Assembly (NCBI RefSeq): GCF_014200725.1
Contig: NZ_JACHCL010000003.1
Location: 496,001-560,000, forward strand
Source: Janthinobacterium silvisoli
GTDB taxonomy: Bacteria; Pseudomonadota; Gammaproteobacteria; Burkholderiales; Burkholderiaceae_D
DNA: 64,000 nt
Direction: 5' to 3'
Of the stretch, positions 55,716-64,000 are shown piece after piece. Under the pieces are notes generated by a model. That model did no database searches. It was not told where the DNA came from and worked only from the letters and a program-made list of their open reading frames with translations. Both the position numbers and the translations under genes were made by a program. How positions within the stretch are numbered: position 1 is the first letter of the stretch; each line of letters begins with the position of its first letter.

Positions 55716-57082
55716 TATGCAGCCTCCACTTTGAAAATAAGATCATGATGGATGGCCAGTGCGGCCAGCTTGCCATGCTGGACGGCCTGCACCGTCAAGT
55801 CCTGTCCGGGCACCACGCAATCGCCGCCCGCATAAATCCCCGGCAGCACCGTGCGAAAACCCGCATCGACAGCTATCTTGTCGCCATCGCGCTTGAGCAG
55901 CGCCGCCATCGGGTCATGCAAGGCGTCGCTCGCCAGGCTTTGGCCAATGGCCTTGAAGATGGTTTCGGCCGCCACATCAAAGGTCTCGCCAGTACCCGCC
56001 AGCCGCGCGCCTTCCAAACGCGTTTTTTCGAAGCGCATGCCCGCCACCTTGCCTTCTGCATCGAGCAACACTTGCTGTGGCTGTGCCCAGGTCAGCATGC
56101 GCACCTGATTCGCCTTGGCGATGTCCTGTTCATGGTGGGTGGCCGTCATGGCGTCGAAACCGCGCCGGTACACCAGCGTCACTTCCTCGGCGCCCATACG
56201 CTGGATTTGCACAGCCATGTCGATGGCCGTGTTGCCGGCGCCGATCACGATGGCCCGTTTCGGTACAGGGAGCGAGCTCAGATCGTCGGCCTGGCGCAGC
56301 GCGGCGATATAGTCGACGGCAGCGAGCAAGCCTGGCGCATCTTCACCCGTCAGCCCCAGCTTGCGGCTGGCGCCCAGGCCCAGGCCCAGGAAGACGGCGT
56401 CGTACTGGGCGTGCAGATCACGCAGCTGCAGGTTTTCGCCCAGCACCTGGCGACATCGGATTTCAATGCCGCCTATGTCCAGCAAGAATGCCACTTCCTT
56501 TTGCGCGAAGTCGTCGGTCAGCTTGTATTTGGCGATGCCGTACTCATTCAAGCCGCCCGCCTTGTCTTCCTTTTCAAAGATCACGACGTCATGGCCCAGC
56601 ATGGCCAGGCGGTGTGCGCACGACAGGCCGGCCGGACCGGCGCCGACGATGGCGATCGTCTTGCCGGTGGCCGCCGCCCGCTTGAATGGGTGGGCAGCGA
56701 AATGCGCGTGATCGACGGCGTAGCGCTGCAGCAAACCGATTTTCACCGGCTGGCCTTCGGCGTCGTGGTTACGCACGCAGACGTCTTCGCACAGGATTTC
56801 GGTGGGGCAGACGCGGGCGCAGCTGCCGCCCAGGATATTCTGTTTCAAGATGCCGGCTGCCGCGCCATTGATATTCTTGTCGTGGATATTGCGGATAAAG
56901 CTGGCCACGTCGATTTCAGATGGGCAGATGCGGCTGCACGGCGCGTCATAGCAATACAGGCAGCGCGCGCTTTCTATCGCCGCCTGGCGCGCCGTCAAGG
57001 GCGGCGCCAGATCCGTAAAGTGACCCGCCAGCTCTTCGCTGGGCAGGGTGGGATGCGGTAAATAACTGAGGGATTCGATCAT
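55715..57082 (-). CDS. preT: NAD-dependent dihydropyrimidine dehydrogenase, subunit PreT
   Basis: The 455-residue glutamate-synthase-like flavoprotein passes electrons from NADH to PreA. It has an N-terminal cysteine-rich Fe-S region (CLYCYDAPCSRICPSEIDV; CARVCPTEILCEDVC) and two dinucleotide folds (VGAGPAGLSCAHRLAM; VIGAGNTAIDMAVQ). Three adjacent ATG codons occur at 57088, 57085 and 57082; 57082 is best spaced from AAAAGGA. It overlaps preA by one base. Confidence 0.94.
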   Translation of the reverse strand: MIESLSYLPHPTLPSEELAGHFTDLAPPLTARQAAIESARCLYCYDAPCSRICPSEIDVASFIRNIHDKNINGAAAGILKQNILGGSCARVCPTEILCEDVCVRNHDAEGQPVKIGLLQRYAVDHAHFAAHPFKRAAATGKTIAIVGAGPAGLSCAHRLAMLGHDVVIFEKEDKAGGLNEYGIAKYKLTDDFAQKEVAFLLDIGGIEIRCRQVLGENLQLRDLHAQYDAVFLGLGLGASRKLGLTGEDAPGLLAAVDYIAALRQADDLSSLPVPKRAIVIGAGNTAIDMAVQIQRMGAEEVTLVYRRGFDAMTATHHEQDIAKANQVRMLTWAQPQQVLLDAEGKVAGMRFEKTRLEGARLAGTGETFDVAAETIFKAIGQSLASDALHDPMAALLKRDGDKIAVDAGFRTVLPGIYAGGDCVVPGQDLTVQAVQHGKLAALAIHHDLIFKVEAA

Positions 57083-57121
57083 CATCATTCCTTTTCTTAT
57101 GCCTGCAATGGACTGCCAGCC

Positions 57122-58624
57122 CTACTTCATCTGTGGAAAAGCAAATTCCACACCAGCGCTGGCGGTGTTGGGCCAGCGCTGCATCACGGCCTTGTGGCGC
57201 GTGTAAAAACGCACGCCTTCGGGGCCATATGCGTGGTGGTCACCAAACAGGCTACGCTTCCAGCCACCGAAACTATTGAAGGCCATGGGCACCGGCAAAG
57301 GTACGTTGACGCCAACCATGCCCACCTGGATCTGGCGCACGAATTCGCGCGCCACGCCGCCATCGCGCGTGTAAATCGCCACGCCATTGCCATACTCATT
57401 GGCGTTGATCAGGGCCACCGCATGCACCACGTCGGGCGCGCGCAGCACGCACAGCACGGGGCCGAAAATTTCTTCCTTGTAGATGCTCATATCGGGCGTG
57501 ACATGATCGAATAAAGTACCGCCCACGAAGAAGCCGTTTTCGCGGCCAGCCACCACATGGTTGCGGCCGTCGACCACCAAAGTCGCGCCTTGTTCCACGC
57601 CTTCGCCTATCAGTTTCTCGATACGCTGTTTGGCTGCACTGGACACTACCGGCCCCATTTCTGCACCATCTTCCATCCCGTCGCGTACTTTGAGTGCAGC
57701 CGTGCGCTGTGCCAGCGCATGAATCAATTTGTCGCCCGCGTCGCCCACGGCCACCACCACGGAAATGGCCATGCAGCGCTCGCCGGCCGAACCATAGGCG
57801 GCGCCGATCAGGGCGTCGACGGTCATGTCCATGTCGGCGTCAGGCATCACCACCATATGATTTTTTGCACCGCCCAGCGCTTGCACACGCTTGCCGCTGG
57901 CACTGCCACGTGCATAGATATATTCGGCAATGGGAGTGGAGCCGACAAAGCTGATCGCCTGCACCACAGGATGGTCGAGCAAGGCGTCGACCGTCACCTT
58001 GTCGCCCTGCACCACGTTGAATACGCCATCGGGCAAGCCTGCCTCTTTCAGCAGTTTTGCATGCAGCAAGGAGGCAGATGGATCACGTTCTGAAGGTTTG
58101 AGCACAAAGGTATTTCCGCAGGCGATAGCGACGGGGAACATCCACATCGGTACCATCACGGGGAAGTTGAATGGCGTGATGCCAGCCACCACACCCAGCG
58201 CCTGGCGCATCGACCAGGCGTCGATGCCGCGCGAAATCTGGTCCGTGAATTCGCCCTTTAATAATTGCGGGATACCGACGGCGAATTCCACCATCTCGAT
58301 GCCGCGCGCCACCTCGCCCTGCGCATCGGCAAAGGTCTTGCCATGTTCACGCGTGAGCATGGCGGCAAATTCATCGGTGTGCTGCTGGCACAGCTGCAGG
58401 TAGCGGAACAGCACGCGAGCACGCGTCAGCGGTGGCGTGGCCGACCAGGAGGGAAAGGCAGCGGCAGCGGCCTGCACGGCCGCATCGACTTCACCGCTGC
58501 TGCCCAGCGCCACGCGGGCCACCAGCACACCCAGGGCCGGGTTATACACATCGCCATAACGGCCGCTGCTGGTGTCGACTTTGGCGCCGTTGATAAAGTG
58601 AGTAATCGTATCGAGATCAGTCAT
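57122..58624 (-). CDS. mmsA: CoA-acylating (methyl)malonate-semialdehyde dehydrogenase
   Basis: The 500-residue aldehyde dehydrogenase has catalytic Cys in [15 protein letters not shown] (about 286), NAD/CoA site [16 protein letters not shown] and PSERDPSAS. It converts malonate semialdehyde to acetyl-CoA and CO2, the last step after beta-alanine transamination. It is nine bases after the transaminase gene in the pyrimidine operon. Confidence 0.94.
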   Translation of the reverse strand: MTDLDTITHFINGAKVDTSSGRYGDVYNPALGVLVARVALGSSGEVDAAVQAAAAAFPSWSATPPLTRARVLFRYLQLCQQHTDEFAAMLTREHGKTFADAQGEVARGIEMVEFAVGIPQLLKGEFTDQISRGIDAWSMRQALGVVAGITPFNFPVMVPMWMFPVAIACGNTFVLKPSERDPSASLLHAKLLKEAGLPDGVFNVVQGDKVTVDALLDHPVVQAISFVGSTPIAEYIYARGSASGKRVQALGGAKNHMVVMPDADMDMTVDALIGAAYGSAGERCMAISVVVAVGDAGDKLIHALAQRTAALKVRDGMEDGAEMGPVVSSAAKQRIEKLIGEGVEQGATLVVDGRNHVVAGRENGFFVGGTLFDHVTPDMSIYKEEIFGPVLCVLRAPDVVHAVALINANEYGNGVAIYTRDGGVAREFVRQIQVGMVGVNVPLPVPMAFNSFGGWKRSLFGDHHAYGPEGVRFYTRHKAVMQRWPNTASAGVEFAFPQMK

Positions 58625-58633
58625 CGCTTTTCC

Positions 58634-59950
58634 TTAATCAAGGTTCTTCAACACCGTCGCCAGCTTGCCGAACAGTTCATCGATATGTTTTTTCTCCAGC
58701 ACCAGCGGCGGCGACAGGGCGATGATGTCGCCTGTGGTGCGTATCAGCACGCCGTCGGCGAATGCCTGCTTGAAGGCGTTGAAGGCGCGCGTGCCAGGCT
58801 TGCCGGCGATGCCTTCGAGTTCAATGCCGGCGATCAGGCCGATGCTGCGCAGATCGATCACATGCGGCAGCCCTTTCAAGGAATGCACGGCGTCGCTCCA
58901 ATAGGCCTGCATGCTTTTGGCGTGGCCCAGAATGTCCTGTTCCTCGAACACTTCCAGGGTCGCCAGCGAAGCGGCGCAAGCTAGTGGGTGGCCGGAATAG
59001 GTATAGCCGTGGAATAGTTCGATGCCGGCCGGCGCGTCCATGAAGGCGTCGTGGATATACTGTTTGCTGAACACGGCACCCATCGGCACCATGCCATTGG
59101 TCAGGCCCTTGGCGGTCGTCATCAGGTCCGGTTCGACCTCGAAATAGTCGGCGGCGAACGGTGTCGTCATGCGGCCGAATCCCGTGATGACTTCATCGAA
59201 GATCAACAGGATGCCGTGCTTGGTGCACAGTTCGCGCAAGCGTTTCAGATAACCTTTCGGCGGGATCAGCACGCCGGTGGAACCGGCTACCGGTTCAACG
59301 ATCACGGCGGCGATCGTCGAGGCGTCGTGCAGGGCGACGATGCGTTCCAGTTCATCGGCCAGGTGCGTGCCGTACTCAGGCTCGCCCACTGTGTAGGCGT
59401 TCTTTTCCAGGTTGTGCGTGTGCGGCAGATGATCGACACCTGTCAGCAGCGGGCCGAAGGTTTTGCGGTTGCCGGCGATGCCGCCCACGGAAATCCCGCC
59501 GAAGCCCACGCCGTGATAACCGCGCTCGCGGCCGATCAATCGCGTGCGCCCGCCCTCGCCGCGCGCCTTGTGGTAGGCCAGCGCGATTTTCAAGGCCGTA
59601 TCCACCGCTTCGGAACCGGAGTTGGTATAGAACACGTGGCCAAACTTGTGGCCAGTGTAGTCCATCAGTTTTTCCGCCAGGTCGAAGGCGGCCGGATGGC
59701 CCATCTGGAAGGTGGGCGCGAAGTCCAGCTGACCCACCATTTCGCGGATGGCGCCGACGATCTTCGGCTGTGCATGGCCGCAGGGCACGCACCATAAGCC
59801 GGCCGTGCCATCCAAAATGGTGTTGCCATCGACATCCTTGTAATACATGCCTTCCGCCGAGACCAGCAGGCGCGGGTGGGCCTTGAAATCACGGTTGTTC
59901 GTAAATGGCATCCAGAATGCCGACATCGATTCCGGCTTTGCAGTATTCAT
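58634..59950 (-). CDS. Omega-amino acid:pyruvate (beta-alanine) aminotransferase
   Basis: This class III PLP aminotransferase of 438 residues has FYTNSGSEAVDTALKIALAYH (cofactor binding), DEVITGFGR and the Schiff-base Lys in MTTAKGLTNGMVPMGAV. In this operon it should convert beta-alanine and pyruvate to malonate semialdehyde and alanine. It is the first gene of the minus-strand pyrimidine unit, divergent from the regulator genes across the operator at 60012-60027. Confidence 0.92.
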   Translation of the reverse strand: MNTAKPESMSAFWMPFTNNRDFKAHPRLLVSAEGMYYKDVDGNTILDGTAGLWCVPCGHAQPKIVGAIREMVGQLDFAPTFQMGHPAAFDLAEKLMDYTGHKFGHVFYTNSGSEAVDTALKIALAYHKARGEGGRTRLIGRERGYHGVGFGGISVGGIAGNRKTFGPLLTGVDHLPHTHNLEKNAYTVGEPEYGTHLADELERIVALHDASTIAAVIVEPVAGSTGVLIPPKGYLKRLRELCTKHGILLIFDEVITGFGRMTTPFAADYFEVEPDLMTTAKGLTNGMVPMGAVFSKQYIHDAFMDAPAGIELFHGYTYSGHPLACAASLATLEVFEEQDILGHAKSMQAYWSDAVHSLKGLPHVIDLRSIGLIAGIELEGIAGKPGTRAFNAFKQAFADGVLIRTTGDIIALSPPLVLEKKHIDELFGKLATVLKNLD

Positions 59951-60011
59951 GACCTTCTCCTGGGAGTGGGGCTAGCGTGTCGTCAATCGTTTTTGACGAA
60001 GCGTAAAATAA

Positions 60012-60027
60012 TTTACCAGTTGGCAAA
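60012..60027. promoter_or_regulatory. RutR-like operator between the transaminase and MocR genes
   Basis: TTTACCAGTTGGCAAA matches the RutR box TTGACCA-NN-TGGTCAA at 11 of 14 defined positions. It lies in the divergent region that would hold both promoters, and a RutR-like gene is two genes away. A partial second half (TGGTC) is at 60032-60036. Controlling the minus-strand operon in response to uracil is the natural inference. Confidence 0.55.
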
Positions 60028-60150
60028 AAGCTGGTCTAATCATAGTCAGGCCATCCGCAATGGCACAGATACACAAACGGCAAAGTTAGCCAACCGTACA
60101 GGTCAAGAAACCACTACAGTTTTTGTGCAAGGCAGCATAAGGAGCCACCG

Positions 60151-61608
60151 GTGAAGCACAGTGACAACATGGAAGAGCCATCCTGCAACGTCAGCGGCTG
60201 GCCCGTGCTCGAGATAGGCCGCCACAAGAAGGGCGGCCTGGTCGAGCAGATCGTGATTGCCGTCAGCGTCATGGTGGGTAGCCGCGCCTTGCGTATCGGC
60301 ACCAAGATGCCGTCCGTACGCCAGTTCGCCAAATGCAATGGCGTCTCCACTTTTACCGTGGTCGAGTCGTATGACCGCCTGGTCAACCTGGGCTTGCTGT
60401 CATCGCGCCGCGGTTCCGGCTACTTTGTGGCCCGCCATGATGTCGCCAGTTCCCCACAATCCGCCGTGCAAAGCAGCCCGGCCGCCATCGACGCCCTCAC
60501 GCCGGACCTGTATTCAGGCGTATCGGAGGCGCTGCCGGTGGGTGCGGGCTGGCTGCCACCGGAAATGTATGGCGAAGCTACCGTGCTCGACGCCGTGCGC
60601 CAGGCCATGCGCATTCCGGCCAGCCGGCTGCGCGGTTATGGCCATCCGCTGGGTTTTCCGTCGCTGCGCCAGCATCTGGCCGCCACCTTGTCGGAAGACT
60701 TGTTCCAGGTCGAGGCGGACCAGATTTTGCTGACGCACGGCGCCACGCATGCGTTTGACTTGATCTTGCGCAGCCTGACCAAGCCGGGCGATACGGTGCT
60801 GGTGGAAGACCCCGGCTACAGCAACCTGCTGTCGCTGATACGCCACCACGGCTGCATCCCCGTCGGCGTCAAGCGCGGCGAGGCGGGACTTGATCTCGAT
60901 GCGCTGGCGGCCGAAGCAGCACGCAGCCAACCGAAGCTAATGTTCGTCAACACGGTGCTGCAAAATCCGCTGGGCACCTCGCTGTCCCAGGCACAGGCGC
61001 ACCGCTTGCTGGCACTGGCCGAACAATTCGATTTCTGGCTGGTGGAAGACGATATCTACCGCGAACTGGCGACGCGCGGCGACGCTTCGCTGGCGGCCAT
61101 GGATGGCTTGCGGCGCGTGATCCGCGTAGGCAGTTTCTCGAAAACCTTGTCGCCGGTACTGCGCGTGGGATCGATCTGCGCTTCGCCATCCCTGCTGGCC
61201 GAACTGGTACGCGTAAAAATGCTGACGGGCTTGACGACCTCGGAAATCAACGAGCGCGCCGCCTATCACGCCGTCTCTGCGCGGCCTTACAAGCGCATGA
61301 TAGAAAAGCTGGTTTCCCAGCTCGACGACGCCCGCGAACGCAGCATCGATGGCCTGGCGCAAGCGGGCATGACGCCGGTGGCGCGCCCGCGTGGCGGCAT
61401 GTTTGTCAGCGCTGGCTGGCCCGACATCCAGACGCCGGAATGGAATGGCAAGCTGGTGGCCGACATGGCGTTGAAGGCAGGCATATTGCTGTCGCCGAAT
61501 GAATTTTTCATGCTGCGTCCACCCGAAACGGTGTGGTTCCGTTTCAACGTGGCTTACACCGACACACCCGTGCTGCAGGCCTTCCTGCAATCGATACGTC
61601 CCCGCTAG
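60151..61608 (+). CDS. MocR-type (GntR/aminotransferase) transcriptional regulator
   Basis: The 485-residue fusion has a GntR winged-helix domain (KMPSVRQFAKCNGVSTFTVVESYDRLVNLGLLSSRRGSGYFV at about 50-95) and an aminotransferase-like domain (TLSEDLFQVEADQILLTHGATHAFDL) with PLP Lys in VGSFSKTLSPVLRVGS. It probably senses an amine such as beta-alanine or a PLP-linked intermediate. The start is GTG 60151 after AAGGAG. It is divergent from the pyrimidine operon and followed by the RutR-like gene. Confidence 0.9.
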   Translation: MKHSDNMEEPSCNVSGWPVLEIGRHKKGGLVEQIVIAVSVMVGSRALRIGTKMPSVRQFAKCNGVSTFTVVESYDRLVNLGLLSSRRGSGYFVARHDVASSPQSAVQSSPAAIDALTPDLYSGVSEALPVGAGWLPPEMYGEATVLDAVRQAMRIPASRLRGYGHPLGFPSLRQHLAATLSEDLFQVEADQILLTHGATHAFDLILRSLTKPGDTVLVEDPGYSNLLSLIRHHGCIPVGVKRGEAGLDLDALAAEAARSQPKLMFVNTVLQNPLGTSLSQAQAHRLLALAEQFDFWLVEDDIYRELATRGDASLAAMDGLRRVIRVGSFSKTLSPVLRVGSICASPSLLAELVRVKMLTGLTTSEINERAAYHAVSARPYKRMIEKLVSQLDDARERSIDGLAQAGMTPVARPRGGMFVSAGWPDIQTPEWNGKLVADMALKAGILLSPNEFFMLRPPETVWFRFNVAYTDTPVLQAFLQSIRPR

Positions 61609-61617
61609 AGAGACACC

Positions 61618-62325
61618 ATGGATAGCGAAAAATCCCTTGCCACTCCCGTTAAAAGCGCCAGCGGACGGCGTTTGCAAAACCGCGACCGCCTGGAGGCCGA
61701 CGTCCTGGAGCAAGCCGTGCGCGTGTTTGCGGAAAGCGGTTACGAAGGCGCATCGATCGCCACCATCGCCGAACGGGCGGGCATGTCGAAGCAGAACCTG
61801 ATGTACTACTTCCCCACCAAGCAGCAGTTGTACCAGCGGGTGCTGGACGACGTACTCGATGACTGGCTGGCGCGCATGGACAAGCTTGCCAGCGCAGCCG
61901 ACGGCGAAGGTGATGAGGACAAGCATGCGCCGCAGGATATGCTGCGCGCCTACATCGCCGCCAAGCTGCGTTTTTCACGCGAACAGCCATGGGCTTCGCG
62001 CGTGTATGCGCTGGAAGTGATCCATGGCGCGCCCCTGTATGGCGCGCAAATACGCGAGCGTGTCGTGCCCTTGCTGCGCAAGGATATCGCCATGTTTGAG
62101 GCATGGAGCAAGGCCGGCAAGATCGCCCCTGTGAACGCCACGCATCTGATGTTCGCCATCTGGGCCATGACGCAATCGTATGCGGATTTTTCAGCGCAAA
62201 TGACCTTGGTGCTGGACCGCGAGGAACTCACGCAGCAGGATTTCAATGAGGCCGAAGCGCTGATCGTGCAAATGGTGCTGGCGGCGGTGGCGATGAAACC
62301 GCAAGGCGAAAAAAAACCGCCGTGA
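61618..62325 (+). CDS. rutR: TetR-family regulator, RutR-like
   Basis: The 235-residue protein has helix-turn-helix VFAESGYEGASIATIAERAGMSKQNLMYYFPTKQQLYQRVL at about residues 35-75 and a C-terminal domain with the RutR/YcdC style (AYIAAKLRFSREQPWASRVYALEVIHGAPL). RutR in E. coli senses uracil and represses pyrimidine-use genes. Nine bases after the MocR gene, so co-transcribed. Its box at 60012 supports regulation of the neighbouring operon. Confidence 0.85.
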   Translation: MDSEKSLATPVKSASGRRLQNRDRLEADVLEQAVRVFAESGYEGASIATIAERAGMSKQNLMYYFPTKQQLYQRVLDDVLDDWLARMDKLASAADGEGDEDKHAPQDMLRAYIAAKLRFSREQPWASRVYALEVIHGAPLYGAQIRERVVPLLRKDIAMFEAWSKAGKIAPVNATHLMFAIWAMTQSYADFSAQMTLVLDREELTQQDFNEAEALIVQMVLAAVAMKPQGEKKPP

Positions 62326-62334
62326 TGGCGGTTT
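62314..62334. terminator. Bidirectional terminator between rutR-like and PEP-CTERM genes
   Basis: AAACCGCC and GGCGGTTT form an 8-bp stem with a 5-base loop. On the minus strand it is followed by eight T, so it is a strong terminator for the PEP-CTERM gene. On the plus strand the tail is TTTCTT. It overlaps the last codons of the TetR gene. Confidence 0.85.
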
Positions 62335-62353
62335 CTTCAGCTAAGCCAGCTAA

Positions 62354-63292
62354 TCAGGCAGCCTTGTCTTTACGGCGGCGCGCCATGAAGCCTATCATTC
62401 CCAGGCCCGCCAGCAGCATGGCGTAGGTTTCCGGTTCCGGCACGGCCGACACCAGGCCGGCCACGTTGGTCGGGTTGAAGTAATGGTTGGAATTGACCTG
62501 GATATTCGAATTCCAGTTACCCACCACCACGTTGCCATTGATCTGGCCATTGCCACCGGACACCGTCGCCAGTGGCGCCAATATACTGCCGTACAATCCC
62601 ACGCCATTGAGCGTGATGTTCTGCGCTTCGTAGAAGTTGTACAGCACATTGTATTGGCCAAAGTTGCCGTAGCCTCCACTCAAATTCACATTGCTACCGC
62701 TGATGTTGAGGATCAGCGTGTCGTTCGCATTGAGGTTGCTGAAATTGAAGTAGTTCACAGAACCCAGGGCGGAAGAGGTCAGGTTGAACACTTGCACACC
62801 GCCAGTGCCGCTGCCGCCAGTCAGAGTCATGCCACCGTACTGCACGTTGCTGCTACCGGTGGCCGCCACCGTCGACAAAGATGTCGAAGTGCTTTTCAGC
62901 TGGGCCGAGGTCGAGGCGAACGAGACAGGCGAGGTGGTCGATTTCGACGCCCCGTCAAAACCCGTGCTGCTGGTCGTCGTGCTGCCACCGACGTAATAAC
63001 TGCCATTCTTGATCGAACCGGAGCTGTAGTTCAGGTTGCCGCCAACCACCAGCGCATAGCCATTCGTGCCATACGCATCCTTGTTGTTCTGGTTGATCGA
63101 ATAGCTCGATGCGGTCAGGTTGCCGCCAACCAGCACGGCGCCTTCCACATCGCTGCTGTTGGCGGTGAAATTATTCAGGGAATACAGATTGGCGCCGCCG
63201 ATGCCCAGATCGACGACCGCTGCCTGGGCAGCACCGGCAACAAACACGGTGGACAGCAAGAGTAACAGTGGTGCTTTGGACATGGTTGACAT
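62354..63292 (-). CDS. PEP-CTERM 'choice-of-anchor A' exported protein
   Basis: The 312-residue protein has a signal peptide (about 1-24, ending AQA), a Ser/Thr/Asn/Gly-rich body with the choice-of-anchor A pattern (DVEGAVLVGGNLTASSYSIN…GYALVVGGNLNYSSGSI), and a C-terminal PEP-CTERM sorting signal, VPEPETYAMLLAGLGM followed by a helix and RRRK. Exosortase EpsH should anchor or release it at the cell surface, perhaps in exopolysaccharide or biofilm. No exosortase is in the window. Confidence 0.9.
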   Translation of the reverse strand: MSTMSKAPLLLLLSTVFVAGAAQAAVVDLGIGGANLYSLNNFTANSSDVEGAVLVGGNLTASSYSINQNNKDAYGTNGYALVVGGNLNYSSGSIKNGSYYVGGSTTTSSTGFDGASKSTTSPVSFASTSAQLKSTSTSLSTVAATGSSNVQYGGMTLTGGSGTGGVQVFNLTSSALGSVNYFNFSNLNANDTLILNISGSNVNLSGGYGNFGQYNVLYNFYEAQNITLNGVGLYGSILAPLATVSGGNGQINGNVVVGNWNSNIQVNSNHYFNPTNVAGLVSAVPEPETYAMLLAGLGMIGFMARRRKDKAA

Positions 63293-63396
63293 TTTGTTTC
63301 CAAATTGAAAATTAACTTATACGGAGAATATCATAAATGCTGAGCTTGATATGTCTCAAAACTACAACTTTTATAATAAAAATTGAAACTATATTG

Positions 63397-63415
63397 CATT
63401 ATGAGAATCATTTTC
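63397..63415. promoter_or_regulatory. Fur-box-like sequence
   Basis: CATTATGAGAATCATTTTC matches the 19-base Fur consensus (GATAATGATAATCATTATC) at 15 positions. It is 105 bases upstream of the PEP-CTERM start and 185 upstream of the partial gene at 63600, so iron control of either gene is possible. Confidence 0.6.
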
Positions 63416-63469
63416 ACTTGCCCATCTTTAACTTATTTATAGGCGGCAACAAACGAAACCATCGGTGGC

Positions 63470-63484
63470 GTAATATCATTCTCA
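63470..63484. promoter_or_regulatory. Second, weaker Fur-like half-repeat
   Basis: GTAATATCATTCTCA (reverse TGAGAATGATATTAC) resembles the 7-1-7 Fur pattern TGATAAT-N-ATTATCA at about ten of fourteen positions. It lies between the stronger box and the next gene and could extend Fur binding. Confidence 0.35.
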
Positions 63485-63599
63485 TCGGCAACTGATATAG
63501 TGTTTCGATCTCGGGCGAACTTGATGATACGATCGCGCCAGCGCCAGCAATGGCATCAGCTTTAACTCCCAAGCGGGAAATTTAAGGATAAAAAGTGCA

Positions 63600-64000
63600 A
63601 TGAAACGATGGTCATTTGGCGTATTGCTGCTGGCTTATGCCTGCGGCGCGCAAGCAGACGTATTTAACGTGATTGAAAACAAGCCGCTCAGTGAAACCTG
63701 GCTCAACGCAGGCTTTTATTCGTACCACTTCCAGCGCGACAAGGATCTGAACGACAGCAATCCCGGCCTGGGCGCCGAATACCGTTTTTCCACCGTGGCC
63801 TCGGCTACCGCTGGCCGCTTCTACAATAGCGACCGCGCGTATTCGAACTACCTGGGTGTGTACTACCAGCCTATCCAGATGGGTCCGCTGCGCCTGGGCG
63901 CCGTGGTCGGCGGTTTCAACGGCTACCCAAAAATGCGCGATGGCGGCTGGTTCCCTGCCCTGATCCCCACCGTCAGCTATGAATACCAGCGCGTGGGCGT
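63600..64000 (+). CDS. Outer-membrane beta-barrel-like protein, 5' part only
   Basis: The first 133 residues are in the window; the gene continues beyond 64000. A signal peptide (MKRWSFGVLLLAYACGAQA) is followed by an aromatic, alternating polar/hydrophobic pattern (LNAGFYSYHFQR, LGAEYRFSTVASATAGRFYNS, YLGVYYQPI, LRLGAVVGGFNGYP, PTVSYEYQRVGV) typical of small outer-membrane barrels. I do not recognise the family with confidence. The ATG at 63600 follows AAGGATAAAA. Fur-like boxes upstream may regulate it. Confidence 0.7.
   Translation, partial: MKRWSFGVLLLAYACGAQADVFNVIENKPLSETWLNAGFYSYHFQRDKDLNDSNPGLGAEYRFSTVASATAGRFYNSDRAYSNYLGVYYQPIQMGPLRLGAVVGGFNGYPKMRDGGWFPALIPTVSYEYQRVG

Larger units (their letters stand above)
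63293..63599. other. AT-rich divergent region with Fur-like boxes
   Basis: The 307-base region between the PEP-CTERM gene and the last gene is AT-rich and holds two Fur-box-like sequences and likely promoters for both genes. No small gene is evident. Confidence 0.6.

Overview
The window looks like a chromosome segment of a G+C-rich betaproteobacterium, most likely Oxalobacteraceae (Janthinobacterium/Massilia/Duganella type). This is inferred from gene content and protein style: the rplU-rpmA-obgE-proB block beside ispB, a TTG-started ispB, a PEP-CTERM protein and a MocR/RutR-type pyrimidine cluster. No database search was possible.

Layout. 0-1.5 kb: rnfB-like ferredoxin and nth. 1.7-8.6 kb: a five-gene operon that I consider the most interesting part. 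It encodes a zinc-ribbon/methyltransferase/adenylation fusion, a second adenylation enzyme fused to an acyl carrier domain, an SGNH transferase, a DltB-sized MBOAT and an unannotated 46-residue membrane microprotein ending in an F-x-Y-x-x-I hexapeptide. Together they look like a Gram-negative counterpart of the Dlt (teichoic acid D-alanylation) machine, probably acylating an envelope polymer. 8.6-13.2 kb: conserved housekeeping genes (proB, obgE, rpmA, rplU, divergent ispB). 13.2-14.8 kb: arsR-arsC-arsH without an efflux pump. 14.9-17.0 kb: an AsmA-family protein. 17.0-22.8 kb: a probable acquired segment. It begins with a decayed tRNA-Pro-like sequence, carries a tightly packed operon (two glycosyltransferases, an exported unknown, a di-iron protein, a desaturase) and ends in a small membrane ORF and a PAAR-like relic.

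22.9-29.1 kb: GntP and SSS permeases and the muconate branch of catechol degradation (catB, catC, pcaD) with divergent catR and two CatR/BenM-type operators. 29.1-34.5 kb: small hypotheticals, a secreted beta-propeller, and a possible metal-related group (cupredoxin-like protein, polytopic membrane protein, PepSY protein, DUF2946 protein). 34.5-38.1 kb: pqiABC lipid-transport operon. 38.2-43.4 kb: a catabolic cluster of unknown substrate (amidase, DUF2848, MHS transporter, EthD-like protein, LysR).

43.4-48.9 kb: purine catabolism (M20 hydrolase, membrane urate hydroxylase PuuD with cytochrome c tail, LysR, UraD-AllC fusion), then a DUF445 protein. 50.1-62.3 kb: a complete reductive pyrimidine pathway on the minus strand: NCS1 permease, PreTA, dihydropyrimidinase, ureidopropionase, omega-transaminase and malonate-semialdehyde dehydrogenase. 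It faces a MocR-type and a RutR-like regulator across a region holding a RutR-like operator. 62.3-64.0 kb: a PEP-CTERM 'choice-of-anchor A' protein and the start of an outer-membrane protein, separated by an intergenic region with Fur-box-like sequences.
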